Shown: positions 45,293-53,814, counted from the stretch's first letter. The stretch: DNA of 55,881 nucleotides from Segetibacter sp. (GCF_025963695.1 NZ_JAOQAH010000060.1:1-55881), one strand, 5' to 3'. Made by a program: numbers and translations. Notes: generated from the sequence alone by a model not told the origin.

Positions 45293-45859
45293 CTACAATA
45301 AGTGCAATTTGCCTAGCCTCTGCAGGGCGTAAAAAATGTTTGTAACATGCATTGATTGAATGAACTTGTTCTCCAGCAGCATTTGTTTAAACTCATCAAA
45401 CGTCACTACCAACACGTCAATTTCTTCGTTATGATCCAACTCTTGCTCCTGCAATTCTTCACCTCCTGTAAGTAAAAACATATGCAATACATTAGCATTA
45501 GTAGAAGGATTTGCAGAGGTTCTGCCAAGGTATTCTGTAGTTTTAAAAGTAAAGCCTGTTTCTTCCAAAAACTCGCGCCTTACTGCTTGTTCGTAATCTT
45601 TGTCTGATGCATCTACACAACCTCCCGGCAGCTCTATACACTCTTCTCCCAATGCATGTCGATACTGCCTTATTAAAATTACTTTTTCATCAGTTGTTAA
45701 TCCTACACCCGTTACCCACGTAGGATACTCCATTACATAATAAGGATCAATAATTTTACCATCAGGCCTTTCACATCTATCTTTTCTCGCCTTTAGCCAG
45801 GTATCATTAAATAAGTATTCCGATGAAATAGTTTTCCATTTCAGGCTTCTGTCTTGCAT
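45293..45859 (-). CDS. NUDIX hydrolase (ADP-ribose pyrophosphatase-like)
   Basis: 188 residues from the ATG at 45859, 8 nt after the DinB stop codon; a TTG at 45874 would overlap the upstream gene. A NUDIX box is present as GGCVDASDKDYEQAVRREFL followed by EETGF, with one extra residue in the first loop, and RQYRHALGEECIELPGG precedes it as in ADP-ribose pyrophosphatases. It likely hydrolyses ADP-ribose or another nucleoside diphosphate sugar. It lacks a DNA-binding domain, so it is not the Nudix-type AraR regulator. Confidence 0.85.
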   Translation of the reverse strand: MQDRSLKWKTISSEYLFNDTWLKARKDRCERPDGKIIDPYYVMEYPTWVTGVGLTTDEKVILIRQYRHALGEECIELPGGCVDASDKDYEQAVRREFLEETGFTFKTTEYLGRTSANPSTNANVLHMFLLTGGEELQEQELDHNEEIDVLVVTFDEFKQMLLENKFIQSMHVTNIFYALQRLGKLHLL

Positions 45860-45867
45860 TGTATCAG

Positions 45868-46407
45868 TTACCAACCTTTTTGTTCTTTAAGATTTTTTAT
45901 GTGGCCAACGTGATGCCGCCCATGCCAGGCATACATCCCCAACAAATGCCATAAGGTCATTTGCTTCTGGTGCTCGGGATGATAAACGGTTCTGTTCTGA
46001 AACTGCTCTTCGCTAATGTTTTCATTTATAACCGTCCACCGACGATGCAGCGCGTGCAACAAAGTGACAGACACATTTACAGGAACACTGAATGTATCAG
46101 GAAGTTTAGCCCATTGAGCTTCTTCATAAGGTTTAATAGTAGGGTTGTCTTCTGTTAGTGCCAGCTTAAAGCGTATATAAGCATTCATATGACTATCAGC
46201 AATATGATGCACCAGCTGCTTCACCGTCCAGCCCCCTTCCCGGTACGGTGTATCCAATTGATACTCGTCAAACGTTTGAATAGTCATTTCAATATCGTTT
46301 GGCAAAAAACGGATATCGTTTATCCACTTATTTTTTAGCTCATCAGAATATTGTTGAGCCTCAAATTTCCCAATGGGATAACGAACATCTGCTGCTGGAT
46401 CAAACAT
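45868..46407 (-). CDS. DinB/YfiT-family putative metal-dependent hydrolase
   Basis: 179 residues from the ATG at 46407; the frame extends upstream only by overlapping the FKBP gene. A DinB four-helix bundle with the YfiT metal-ligand pattern: His in VHHIADSHMNAY and two His in WHGRHHVGHI near the C-terminus. PYREGGWTVKQLVHH is a YfiT signature. Some members are bacillithiol or other thiol S-transferases; the substrate here is unknown. It lies 10 nt after the FKBP gene and 8 nt before NUDIX, forming a tight operon. Confidence 0.87.
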   Translation of the reverse strand: MFDPAADVRYPIGKFEAQQYSDELKNKWINDIRFLPNDIEMTIQTFDEYQLDTPYREGGWTVKQLVHHIADSHMNAYIRFKLALTEDNPTIKPYEEAQWAKLPDTFSVPVNVSVTLLHALHRRWTVINENISEEQFQNRTVYHPEHQKQMTLWHLLGMYAWHGRHHVGHIKNLKEQKGW

Positions 46408-46417
46408 AAGCTTAGTG

Positions 46418-47143
46418 TTATTTTTTGTTCGAAATTCCCAGTAATTCAACTTCAAAAACCAATGTTGCTCCGCCGGGAATATCCTGGCCTGCACCTACAT
46501 CACCATAACCAATTGAAGAAGGAATAAATAATTTCCACTTACTGCCAACCGGCATCATAGTTAAAGCTTCCGTCCAACCCGGTATTACAGATCCCACCGG
46601 TATCGTTAAAGGCTCACCTCGTTTGTAAGAATTATCAAACTCCTTACCGTCAATTAAAGATCCTCTGTAATGAGCAGAAACCGTATCTGACTTACTTGGA
46701 ACCGGACCGGTGCCTTTCACTAAGACTTCATATTGCAGACCACTTGGGGTTTGCACCACCTCTTTGCGAGTCTTATTTTTTGTTAAAAATGCAGTACCCT
46801 TTTGTTTTTCAGCTGAAGAAACTTTCTTCATTTTAGACTCGGCCAACCCTTGCATTACCTGGTTTGCCTGGTTCATGTCAAGCGTTGTTTTCTGACCTTT
46901 TATACACTGGTCAATCGCTTTATTCAACATCGCATAGTTTAGCGATGTAAGTCCCTGGCTTTTTATATACTGTCCTAAAGAAAGACCGAAGGCATAACTG
47001 ATACTATCTGTACTGGTCCTTAAAGCGGCAGCTGCAGATGCAGTATTTCTTGTTTGGGCTACCGTTTTGGTAGTCTTTTTTGTTTGAGCATGTAACGAAA
47101 CACACAGCATCAAAACGGAAGGCACTAAAAACACTTTTTTCAT
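46418..47143 (-). CDS. Secreted FKBP-type peptidyl-prolyl isomerase (Mip-like)
   Basis: 241 residues from the ATG at 47143. A signal peptide ends near residue 20 (LHAQ), a Thr/Ala-rich linker follows, then an FKBP_N dimerisation domain (about 45-125; DSISYAFGLSLGQYIKSQG) and an FKBP_C catalytic domain (about 140-238; VSAHYRGSLIDGKEFDNSY, VIPGWTEAL, SIGYGDVGAG, LVFEVELLGI). It folds envelope proteins in the periplasm. It is followed by DinB and NUDIX, and preceded by an ABC ATPase whose stop codon is 31 nt upstream. Confidence 0.93.
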   Translation of the reverse strand: MKKVFLVPSVLMLCVSLHAQTKKTTKTVAQTRNTASAAAALRTSTDSISYAFGLSLGQYIKSQGLTSLNYAMLNKAIDQCIKGQKTTLDMNQANQVMQGLAESKMKKVSSAEKQKGTAFLTKNKTRKEVVQTPSGLQYEVLVKGTGPVPSKSDTVSAHYRGSLIDGKEFDNSYKRGEPLTIPVGSVIPGWTEALTMMPVGSKWKLFIPSSIGYGDVGAGQDIPGGATLVFEVELLGISNKK

Positions 47144-47174
47144 GTTGTATAAATGGTGATTGTTTATATAATAA

Positions 47175-47933
47175 TTATTCTTCACGTAAAGTTTTGCCGG
47201 TAAGATGAATAAAAACATCTTCAAGCGTCGCAGCTTTAACTTCTTTTTTTCTTTCAAAGCCAGACGCCACCAGGTCATCAATCATTTTATCCGGAGAATT
47301 AATAGCAATAATTTCGCCCGAATCTATTACCGCTACCCTATCGCATAGCACCTCAGCTTCATCCATATAATGAGTGGTAATAATAACGGTAGTTCCTTTT
47401 GCGCGTATGTCCCTGATTAAATCCCACAAGTTGTGCCGCGCCTGCGGATCGAGGCCTGTAGTAGGCTCGTCTAAAAATATAATCTTAGGTTCGTTGATTA
47501 ATGTAGTTGCTATAGAAAATCGTTGCTTTTGTCCTCCGCTCAATTCCTTGAATTTTGCTTTTGCTTTATCCTTCAAATTCACCATCTGCAACAACTGCAT
47601 CGCATCCACATTTCTATTGTATAGCCCGTTAAACAATTCTATCAACTCCGTTAAATTAAGCCCGGGGTAATACCCTGAAGTTTGTAACTGAACGCCTATT
47701 ATCTTTTTTATATCGTTAGGCTGTTTATCCAGATCCATTTTATCTACAAAAACTTTCCCCGAAGTTTTAAACCTGAGCGTTTCTATTATCTCAAGTGTGG
47801 TACTTTTTCCCGCTCCATTGGGTCCTAACAGCCCAAAAATTTCACCTTCATTAACGCTAAAACTAATACCTTTTACTGCTGTAAAATCACCGTACTTCTT
47901 CACCAGCTTCTCTACCTCAATTATTTTATTCAT
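47175..47933 (-). CDS. ABC transporter ATP-binding protein (ABC-2 export type)
   Basis: 252 residues. Walker A GPNGAGKST (37-45), Q-loop in GVQLQTSGYYP, signature LSGGQKQR (131-138), Walker B IIFLDEPTTGLD (151-162), H-loop in IITTHYMDEAE. Sequence resembles CcmA/NatA-type ATPases that pair with ABC-2 permeases for export. No permease gene lies on either side (FKBP downstream, sirtuin upstream), so its membrane partner must be elsewhere. Confidence 0.92.
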   Translation of the reverse strand: MNKIIEVEKLVKKYGDFTAVKGISFSVNEGEIFGLLGPNGAGKSTTLEIIETLRFKTSGKVFVDKMDLDKQPNDIKKIIGVQLQTSGYYPGLNLTELIELFNGLYNRNVDAMQLLQMVNLKDKAKAKFKELSGGQKQRFSIATTLINEPKIIFLDEPTTGLDPQARHNLWDLIRDIRAKGTTVIITTHYMDEAEVLCDRVAVIDSGEIIAINSPDKMIDDLVASGFERKKEVKAATLEDVFIHLTGKTLREE

Positions 47934-48035
47934 TCAGTACAGGTTTTAAAAAGGGCTAAAGTTATAATACGCCCCCGGTTTTTAATGAAATATAGAATGT
48001 TTTTTATGTAGCAGGCATTGGTTTTCATATCGTCC

Positions 48036-48063
48036 CATGTTGCGTCGCACCCGTGTACTTTAT
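48036..48063 (-). repeat. Dispersed intergenic element, copy 10
   Basis: On the minus strand TAAAGTACACGG, GTGCGACGCAAC, ATG. The left part is slightly diverged (ACACGG for ACAAGT). It lies between the sirtuin and ABC ATPase genes. Confidence 0.82.
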
Positions 48064-48176
48064 AACTTTTTGCACCTTTTTTCGAAAAAGCAAACAGCTG
48101 TGCCACACCTCAAAGGGTTGGTACAGCTTAATCACCACATCCTCCCACACCGTCTACTGCTATCACTTTACAATTT

Positions 48177-48869
48177 CTACTGGCCGGCGAGTAAAAGTCT
48201 CTGCAACTCCTTTACTCCTTCAGTGGCGGGTTTTTCTATTGCGGTAAGACCAGGTATGCTACCTGTATATGGAATAGACTTGTCAATTATAAATTTTGGA
48301 ATACGGCCTGGCGCATAATTAATCAAACTGGCGGCAGGATAAACAAGCAGCGATGTGCCTACTACCACAAAAATTTCGGCCGCACTAACCACCTCTACAG
48401 CAACCTCAATCATCGGAACGAGTTCATCAAACCAAACAATATGAGGCCTAAGCTGTCCCCCGTCTGCTGCAAGGTCACCAACATGTATGTCTCCCCTGAT
48501 CTCTGAAATAAGTGTTGGGTTAGTTACACTACGCATTTTAAAAATTTCGCCATGCAGATGCAAGACATTGCTGCTGCCTGCCCTTTCATGCAAGTCATCA
48601 ATATTTTGGGTAATAATAGTGACGTTGAAATCTTTTTCAAGTTCAGCCAGGCCAAAGTGCGCTGCATTTGGTTTCGCCTCAGCAACATTCTTACGCCTCA
48701 TATTATAAAACTCAAGCACCAATTCCGGATCTTTTGCAAACCCCCGGGGAGTAGCTACTTCGTAAACATTGTAACCTTCCCATAGGCCATCACTGTCGCG
48801 GAAAGTCTTCAGGCCGCTCTCTGCACTAATGCCCGCTCCGGTAAGTACTACAAGCTCCCTTTTAGCCAT
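48177..48869 (-). CDS. cobB: NAD-dependent protein deacylase (sirtuin) lacking zinc cysteines
   Basis: 230 residues. GAGIS (11-15), FRDSDGLWEGY, TQNIDDLHERAG (NAD site), catalytic His106 (LHLHGE) and GTSLLVYPAA establish a class III sirtuin. Tyr55 and Arg58 (EFYNMRR) fit the desuccinylase motif. There is no Cys anywhere in the protein, so the structural Zn(Cys)4 site is absent; its place is taken by FKMRSVTNPTLISEIRGDIH. A zinc-free module appears common in Bacteroidota sirtuins, from memory. It removes lysine acyl groups using NAD+. It is probably in one transcript with the EVE gene 53 nt upstream. Confidence 0.9.
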   Translation of the reverse strand: MAKRELVVLTGAGISAESGLKTFRDSDGLWEGYNVYEVATPRGFAKDPELVLEFYNMRRKNVAEAKPNAAHFGLAELEKDFNVTIITQNIDDLHERAGSSNVLHLHGEIFKMRSVTNPTLISEIRGDIHVGDLAADGGQLRPHIVWFDELVPMIEVAVEVVSAAEIFVVVGTSLLVYPAASLINYAPGRIPKFIIDKSIPYTGSIPGLTAIEKPATEGVKELQRLLLAGQ

Positions 48870-48922
48870 TTCTAGATTAATGTCTTTTTATATAATCAAT
48901 TAAAAAGCGTTACTTCCTATCA

Positions 48923-49333
48923 TTACTTCGTTTCACCCAGCTCAAGTATTATGCTCCACTCGTCATCGGTTATCGGACAAACGGATAAACGACTTAGCTT
49001 AACGAGCGCAATTTTTTCTAAACGTATATCAGCCTTTATTGTAGCAAGGGTAACGGGCTTCTTTAATTTTTTAACTGGCTTTAAATCAACCACCACCCAA
49101 TTCGGATCTTCTGTTGTCGGATCCTGATAAGATTCTTTTACTATTTTGGCAATACCTACTATTTCCAGGCCTTCGTTGCTGTGATAAAAGAAAACTTCAT
49201 CACCCTTTTTCATTGCCTTTAAATTATTCCTGGCGGTATAATTTCTTACTCCATCCCAAAAGGTTTGTTTGTCTTCAACAAACTTATCCCAACTATATTT
49301 TGTAGGTTCTGATTTTATGAGCCAATGAGCCAT
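48923..49333 (-). CDS. EVE-domain protein
   Basis: 136 residues, essentially one EVE (PUA-like) domain: HWLIKSEPTKYSWDKF at the N-terminus, FWDGVRNYTARNNLKAMKKG and EVFFYHSNEG are hallmark motifs. EVE domains are thought to bind modified bases in DNA or RNA. A stand-alone EVE protein has no established function. Upstream is a 95-nt gap with a TTAGGAATTAGG word repeat. Confidence 0.92.
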   Translation of the reverse strand: MAHWLIKSEPTKYSWDKFVEDKQTFWDGVRNYTARNNLKAMKKGDEVFFYHSNEGLEIVGIAKIVKESYQDPTTEDPNWVVVDLKPVKKLKKPVTLATIKADIRLEKIALVKLSRLSVCPITDDEWSIILELGETK

Positions 49334-49340
49334 AACAATT

Positions 49341-49374
49341 ACGGATTAAGAATTTATAAATTAGGAATTAGGAT
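49341..49374. repeat. Word-repeat tract, TTAGGAATTAGG type
   Basis: ACGGATTAAGAATTTATAAA then TTAGGAATTAGGAT, upstream of the EVE gene; a few bases on, CTTTCGAACTTCAAATTCGG resembles the GAGTTTGAAGTTTCGAG type. Confidence 0.5.
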
Positions 49375-49428
49375 ACGGCGTCGCTTTCACTTTCGAACTT
49401 CAAATTCGGGGGCATTTTCACATTACGC

Positions 49429-50148
49429 CTACCAACCATTTGCAAGCACATCTGCTATGTGCAAGGTTTGCAAATTGTACCCTTTGTTTTTGATGTAACC
49501 ATCAAGGTGCATCAGGCAACTCAGGTCGGTACTAATGAGGTATTTGGCGCCTGTCGCCAACGCATGTGACACTTTTTGATCGGCCATTGCTACACTTATT
49601 GCCTCAAACTTTACAGAGAATGTACCACCGAAACCACAGCAGGTTTCTACATCTTCCATTTCCAATATTTCCAGGCCTTTCACGTTGCTTAACAAGCGCC
49701 TGGGCTCTTCCTTTATTTTGCATTCACGCAGGCCAGCACAACTATCGTGGTAAGTAGCTTTGCCTTCCAGCTTAGCCCCAAACTTATCTATACCAAGCAC
49801 CTTTACCAAAAACTCGCTAAACTCAAATGTCTTGTCAGCTATTTTGATTACGTTATTGTGATCGGAGGAATTATCGAAAAGTTTGCTGTAGTAATTTCTT
49901 ACAAAGCCAACACAGCTGGCGCTGGGTGCGACGATGTAGTCGGCTCCTTTGAAGTCTTTTAAAAATTTAGAGCAAACTGCTTTACTTTCTTCCCAGAAGC
50001 CGGCGTTAAAGGCAGGCTGGCCGCAGCAGGTTTGGTCTTTGTTGTAATTAACATCGCAGCCGGCCTTCTCAAGCACTTTCACCATATTGAAAGCTGTTTC
50101 AGGATAAAGCTGGTCTACAAAGCAAGGAATAAATATATCTACCCTCAT
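49429..50148 (-). CDS. LutA/YkgE-like (Fe-S)-binding CCG-domain protein
   Basis: 239 residues, two CCG domains. First: Cys9 (IPCFVDQ) and Cys41-Cys42-Gly (QTCCGQPAFNAG). Second: HDSCAGLRE and ETCCGFGGTFSVK. These ligate the cluster in LutA of the LutABC L-lactate oxidase. LutB and LutC are not in the window, though the large FAD dehydrogenase 5 kb away has its own CCG domain. It probably takes part in 2-hydroxy-acid oxidation at the membrane; the partner is unknown. The ATG is at 50148. Confidence 0.88.
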   Translation of the reverse strand: MRVDIFIPCFVDQLYPETAFNMVKVLEKAGCDVNYNKDQTCCGQPAFNAGFWEESKAVCSKFLKDFKGADYIVAPSASCVGFVRNYYSKLFDNSSDHNNVIKIADKTFEFSEFLVKVLGIDKFGAKLEGKATYHDSCAGLRECKIKEEPRRLLSNVKGLEILEMEDVETCCGFGGTFSVKFEAISVAMADQKVSHALATGAKYLISTDLSCLMHLDGYIKNKGYNLQTLHIADVLANGW

Positions 50149-50222
50149 GTCCTTAACCCTTAAAGGGAATTTAACTCTTATATCCGTAGAAAGGACTTAA
50201 GAAAAATGATTAATAAAAGACT

Positions 50223-50250
50223 AAAAGTACAAGTGTGCGACGCAACAATG
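50223..50250 (+). repeat. Dispersed intergenic element, copy 11 (full)
   Basis: AAAAGTACAAG, TGTGCGACGCAAC, AATG. All parts intact; between lutA-like and ribH. Confidence 0.92.
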
Positions 50251-50294
50251 CAACAACTGCATTCTTCTGCCTGGCCCAACAAAGAAATTTCTCA

Positions 50295-50774
50295 CTATTG
50301 AATGCTTCTTTTTAAAGCAATCATTTTAATTGCCGTCGTAGCTGCCTCTTCTCCTTTATGGCCATGAATGCCGCCAATGCGCTCTTCGGCTTGCTGTTCG
50401 GTGTTAACGGTTAGTACACCGAAAATGGTGGGAACATCGAGCGATACATTAAGTTGCATTACCCCGTCGGTGATACCCTTACAAACATAGTCAAAATGAG
50501 GTGTATCGCCCTTTATTACGGTACCCAAAGCAATAAAAGCATCGGCAGTTTGACTACTGTTGGCATGGAGCATTTTAACTGCAAAGGGAATTTCAAAAGC
50601 GCCGGGAACAACAACGGTTTTTGACTTTACCCCACTCTCAGTTAACACCTTTACACAGCCTTCTTCAAGCCTGTCTATGATGTGTGCGTTCCATTCAGTT
50701 TTCACTATAATCACAAAGGCATCCTGTAATAACGGGATGCCTTTGTTTAATTCGGTATTACCTTTTGTAGCCAT
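50295..50774 (-). CDS. ribH: 6,7-dimethyl-8-ribityllumazine synthase
   Basis: 159 residues. It makes lumazine, the riboflavin precursor, from 5-amino-6-ribitylaminouracil and dihydroxybutanone phosphate. PGAFEIPFAVK, ALGTVIKGDTPHFDYV (with the catalytic His of the TPHFDYV loop), VPTIFGVLTV and the C-terminal HKGEEAATTAIKM all fit RibH. It starts one base after the stop codon of the TPR gene, so the two are co-transcribed; other rib genes are not nearby. Confidence 0.96.
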   Translation of the reverse strand: MATKGNTELNKGIPLLQDAFVIIVKTEWNAHIIDRLEEGCVKVLTESGVKSKTVVVPGAFEIPFAVKMLHANSSQTADAFIALGTVIKGDTPHFDYVCKGITDGVMQLNVSLDVPTIFGVLTVNTEQQAEERIGGIHGHKGEEAATTAIKMIALKRSIQ

Positions 50775-50775
50775 A

Positions 50776-51471
50776 TTATTTTACGCTAAAATCGTTTTTT
50801 TCTACGGTAAGACGATAAATATATTTATCGATTGAAAATCCTTTTTCGGTTTTAGGATATTTCTCTTTTATTTCTTTGTAGATATCTATTGCCTCTTTGT
50901 TTTTACCCATGCTTTCTAACAGGTAACCAGCGCGAAACAGAAACTCAGACGAGTTGAACTGATCGGCTTCGAATTCTTTACCTGCTTTTTTATAAAAATC
51001 GACTGCCTCATCCTTCTTTCCCAACTCGCTGTATGCATCTCCCAGTCGACCGTAAGCTACCATTTGAATTTGCTTTGAATTGGTATGAAACTCATTTAAA
51101 TGCTTTACTGAATTGTTGAAATCATGTGTCTTTAAATAAATAACACCGGCATAAAAATGAGCAAGGTTAGCCGCTTTCGTTCCGTCGAAATTTTTAATAA
51201 CGTTTAGAAAACCTTTATTCTGACCATCACCGTTTAACGCTACTGCAAGGCTATCGTTTCTAAAATATTCTTCTGCCTTAAACATTGCTTCGGCAGCTTT
51301 CTCTTCTTTTGGTCCTACCACCATACTCTTATATAGCAGCCACCCACCGATAACTACTATAAGTGCTACTAAAACACCTAGTATTATCTTTTTATTTCTT
51401 TCCCAAAAACCTACTACACTTTGAGTATTCTGATTTACATCAACAACTTCCTGCACTTGATTATCAGCCAT
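50776..51471 (-). CDS. Membrane-anchored TPR protein (YfgM-like)
   Basis: 231 residues. A polar N-terminus, one transmembrane helix (about 29-48, ILGVLVALIVVIGGWLLY), then helical repeats (about 55-225) with two clear TPR units (YGRLGDAYSELGKKDEAVDF; FRAGYLLESMGKNKEAIDIY). Topology and length resemble YfgM of the BAM/SecYEG periplasmic chaperone network. In Bacteroidota it commonly precedes ribH, as here with a 1-nt gap. Confidence 0.85.
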   Translation of the reverse strand: MADNQVQEVVDVNQNTQSVVGFWERNKKIILGVLVALIVVIGGWLLYKSMVVGPKEEKAAEAMFKAEEYFRNDSLAVALNGDGQNKGFLNVIKNFDGTKAANLAHFYAGVIYLKTHDFNNSVKHLNEFHTNSKQIQMVAYGRLGDAYSELGKKDEAVDFYKKAGKEFEADQFNSSEFLFRAGYLLESMGKNKEAIDIYKEIKEKYPKTEKGFSIDKYIYRLTVEKNDFSVK

Positions 51472-51492
51472 TTTTATAATTTGTTTTTCAGC

Positions 51493-51522
51493 AAAAAGTA
51501 GAAGGCAAAAGGCAAAATGTAC
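51493..51522. repeat. Word-repeat tract, AAGGCAAAAGG type
   Basis: AAAAGTAGAAGGCAAAAGGC then AAAATGTACA, between the TPR gene and pdhA. It is the same word family as at the xylB 3' end and inside the FAD dehydrogenase. Confidence 0.5.
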
Positions 51523-51569
51523 ACTACATTTCCAGCCCCCCTCTTTTTACTTTTTATTTTTTATTTTTT

Positions 51570-52565
51570 TTAATCAACTATAAATTGATAATTCTCATCG
51601 GCATACACGTCTTTCAACAATTCGTTATCATCTGGCCAAGGGCTTTCTTCAGCAAAGCGAACACTTTCTTCAACGACCTCGTTTATCCTTGCATCAATCG
51701 CATCCAATTCTTCCTGGCTTGCAAATTTGTTATCAAGTATTGTCTTAATTACTTGCGTTATAGGATCTTTCGTTTTGTACTCGTCGAGTTCTTCTTTACG
51801 GCGGTACTTCTGGGGATCGCTGATAGAGTGCCCTTTGTAACGATAAGTCTTCATTTCGAGTAAAGTAGGACCACCTTTTTCCCTGGCTCTTTTAACTGCG
51901 CGGGCCACCGCATCGTGTACAGTTTCAGGATCCATTCCATCAACCATGTCTGCCGGCATTTCGTACGCGTCAGCCAATTTGTAAATGTCCACTACGTTAC
52001 TGGTTCTTTCAACCGAAGTGCCCATTGCGTAATTGTTGTTTTCGCAAATAAAAACAACGGGCAGCTTCCAGAGCATTGCCATATTAAAAGTTTCATGCAG
52101 AATTCCCTGCCTTGCGGCGCCATCGCCAAAAAAACAAAGAACCACATTATCAGTTCCTTTGTATTGCTCGGCGAATGCCAATCCTGCACCGGTACCTATT
52201 TGTGCGCCAACAATCCCATGTCCGCCAAAGAAAAATTCCTTAACACCGAAAAAGTGCATACTTCCCCCTTTGCCCTTTGCAGTGCCGGTTGCTTTACCAT
52301 ACAATTCGGCCATACATGCATTGGGAGTAACGCCTTTTGCCAGCGCCCAACCATGATCGCGGTAGGCGGTGATAAACGGATCTTCCTGGCGGGTTGCAGT
52401 CATACAGCCAGCTGCTAATGCTTCCTGGCCTACGTATGCATGAAAAAATCCGCGGATCTTTCCTGCCATTTTATATTTCTCTTCTGCCTTCAATTCAAAC
52501 TGGCGAATCATCTGCATCAACTCATACCAGTACAAATATGTTTCCTTTGAAAATCTAGTTGGCAC
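51570..52565 (-). CDS. pdhA: Pyruvate dehydrogenase E1 component, alpha subunit
   Basis: 331 residues from the GTG at 52565. The frame is open far upstream, but a -7 box at 52586-52593 lies inside that extension, and family members start near FSKETYLYWYELM. The ThDP motif is GDGAARQG ending at ENNNYAMG, and the phosphorylation-loop region YRYKGHSISDPQKYRRKEE is present. With E1 beta it decarboxylates pyruvate for acetyl-CoA. E1 beta and E2 are not adjacent: recF is divergent upstream, and the TPR gene follows after a word-repeat gap. Confidence 0.93.
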   Translation of the reverse strand: MPTRFSKETYLYWYELMQMIRQFELKAEEKYKMAGKIRGFFHAYVGQEALAAGCMTATRQEDPFITAYRDHGWALAKGVTPNACMAELYGKATGTAKGKGGSMHFFGVKEFFFGGHGIVGAQIGTGAGLAFAEQYKGTDNVVLCFFGDGAARQGILHETFNMAMLWKLPVVFICENNNYAMGTSVERTSNVVDIYKLADAYEMPADMVDGMDPETVHDAVARAVKRAREKGGPTLLEMKTYRYKGHSISDPQKYRRKEELDEYKTKDPITQVIKTILDNKFASQEELDAIDARINEVVEESVRFAEESPWPDDNELLKDVYADENYQFIVD

Positions 52566-52585
52566 TTGTCTAAAATTTTGAGCGG

Positions 52586-52593
52586 CAAATATA
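52586..52593 (-). promoter_or_regulatory. -7 box TATATTTG of pdhA
   Basis: An exact TAnnTTTG match on the minus strand, 20 nt before the GTG start, giving a leader of about 15 nt. No convincing TTTG at -33. It argues against the longer N-terminus. Confidence 0.5.
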
Positions 52594-52731
52594 GGGAAAA
52601 GTAATGTACACATTACAGGGTTGCTACAACAAGCACTCGTTATATTAAGATGCTTAGTTAGGGGTATCGCATACAACACGAGGTTTAGAACTTCCAGTAG
52701 TATTTCGGCTTTACAATTATCTTGCGCCCAG

Positions 52732-53814
52732 ATGCTGCAGCTAAACAATATTTCCCTCTACCAGTTTAAAAACTACCGGCAACAAAGCTTGCAGTTTAAA
52801 GAAAATATTGTTGGCATTTGTGGCAATAACGGCCTGGGCAAGACAAATCTGCTGGATGCAATCTATTTTTTATGTTTCACCAAAAGCTATTTTAGCAAGA
52901 CTGACAATGCAAGTGTGCATCATGGCCTGCAGGGGTTGCGTATAGAGGGAAACTTTACGAGGAACGGAGAAACGGAAAAAGTTGTATGCATTTTGCGCGA
53001 AAATAATAAGAAGGAAATACAGCGGAATGGAGAAGATTACAAAAGATTCAGCGCTCATATAGGCCAGTTTCCTGCAGTGGTCATTGCGCCCGACGATGTT
53101 GAGTTAATTACCGGCACCAGCGAAACAAGGAGAAAATACCTCGATACTCTTCTAAGCCAGTTGGATTCAAATTACCTACAGAACCTCATTGACTATAACA
53201 AGGTGTTGCAGCAAAGAAATAGTTTATTAAAGTCGGTGGGAGAACGTGGATATCTTGACGATTCACTTCTTGATATTCTATCACAGCAATTAATAAAACC
53301 GGGCAATTACATTTTTGACTGTCGTAAAAAGTTTCTTTTAAGCTATTTACCCGAGGTAGCAGAAAGCTACCTAAAAATCGCCGGGACACATGAACGGGTT
53401 ATTCTAGCCTATTATAGTCCTTTGTTTGAAAACTCTTTTGAAAGCCTTTTAGCTACATTCCGTCAGAAGGACCTGATGTTGCAAAGAACTACTATTGGTA
53501 TACACAGAGACGATATAGAGCTGAAATTAAACAACGAAAATTTTAAAAACATTGCTTCACAAGGGCAAAGAAAAAGTTTGCTTTTTGCTTTAAAGCTAAA
53601 AGAGTTTGATGAACTTAAATCAGCTAAAGGGTTTGCCCCTATCCTATTGCTTGACGATGTTTTTGAAAAGCTGGATGCGGGCCGTATGCAAAACCTGCTA
53701 CAACATGTTTGTGTGGAAAATCGAAGCCAGGTGTTTATCACAGACACCCACAAAGAAAGACTTGAACAGGCATTGGGGAAACTAGGTGTGCGATACCAGC
53801 TGGTGGAGTTATAG
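52732..53814 (+). CDS. recF: DNA replication/repair protein RecF
   Basis: 360 residues from the ATG at 52732; the frame upstream overlaps the divergent pdhA promoter and lacks family features. It is an SMC-like ABC ATPase: Walker A GNNGLGKTNLLDA (31-43), signature SQGQRKSLLFAL, Walker B ILLLDDVFEKLD, and the RecF-typical MLQLNNISLYQFKNYR start. It binds gapped DNA and helps load RecA with RecO/RecR. A -7-like TATCTTG (52718-52724) sits 7 nt before the ATG. It is not in a dnaA-dnaN cluster, which is usual for Bacteroidota. Confidence 0.95.
   Translation: MLQLNNISLYQFKNYRQQSLQFKENIVGICGNNGLGKTNLLDAIYFLCFTKSYFSKTDNASVHHGLQGLRIEGNFTRNGETEKVVCILRENNKKEIQRNGEDYKRFSAHIGQFPAVVIAPDDVELITGTSETRRKYLDTLLSQLDSNYLQNLIDYNKVLQQRNSLLKSVGERGYLDDSLLDILSQQLIKPGNYIFDCRKKFLLSYLPEVAESYLKIAGTHERVILAYYSPLFENSFESLLATFRQKDLMLQRTTIGIHRDDIELKLNNENFKNIASQGQRKSLLFALKLKEFDELKSAKGFAPILLLDDVFEKLDAGRMQNLLQHVCVENRSQVFITDTHKERLEQALGKLGVRYQLVEL

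Noticed and set aside
45293..45859. NUDIX protein as the AraR-type arabinose repressor
   Set aside because: It lacks a winged-helix domain, looks like an ADP-ribose pyrophosphatase and lies in a DinB/FKBP operon far from the ara genes.
52566..52748. 61-codon N-terminal extension of pdhA
   Set aside because: It spans an exact TAnnTTTG box, overlaps recF, and lacks resemblance to E1 alpha N-termini.
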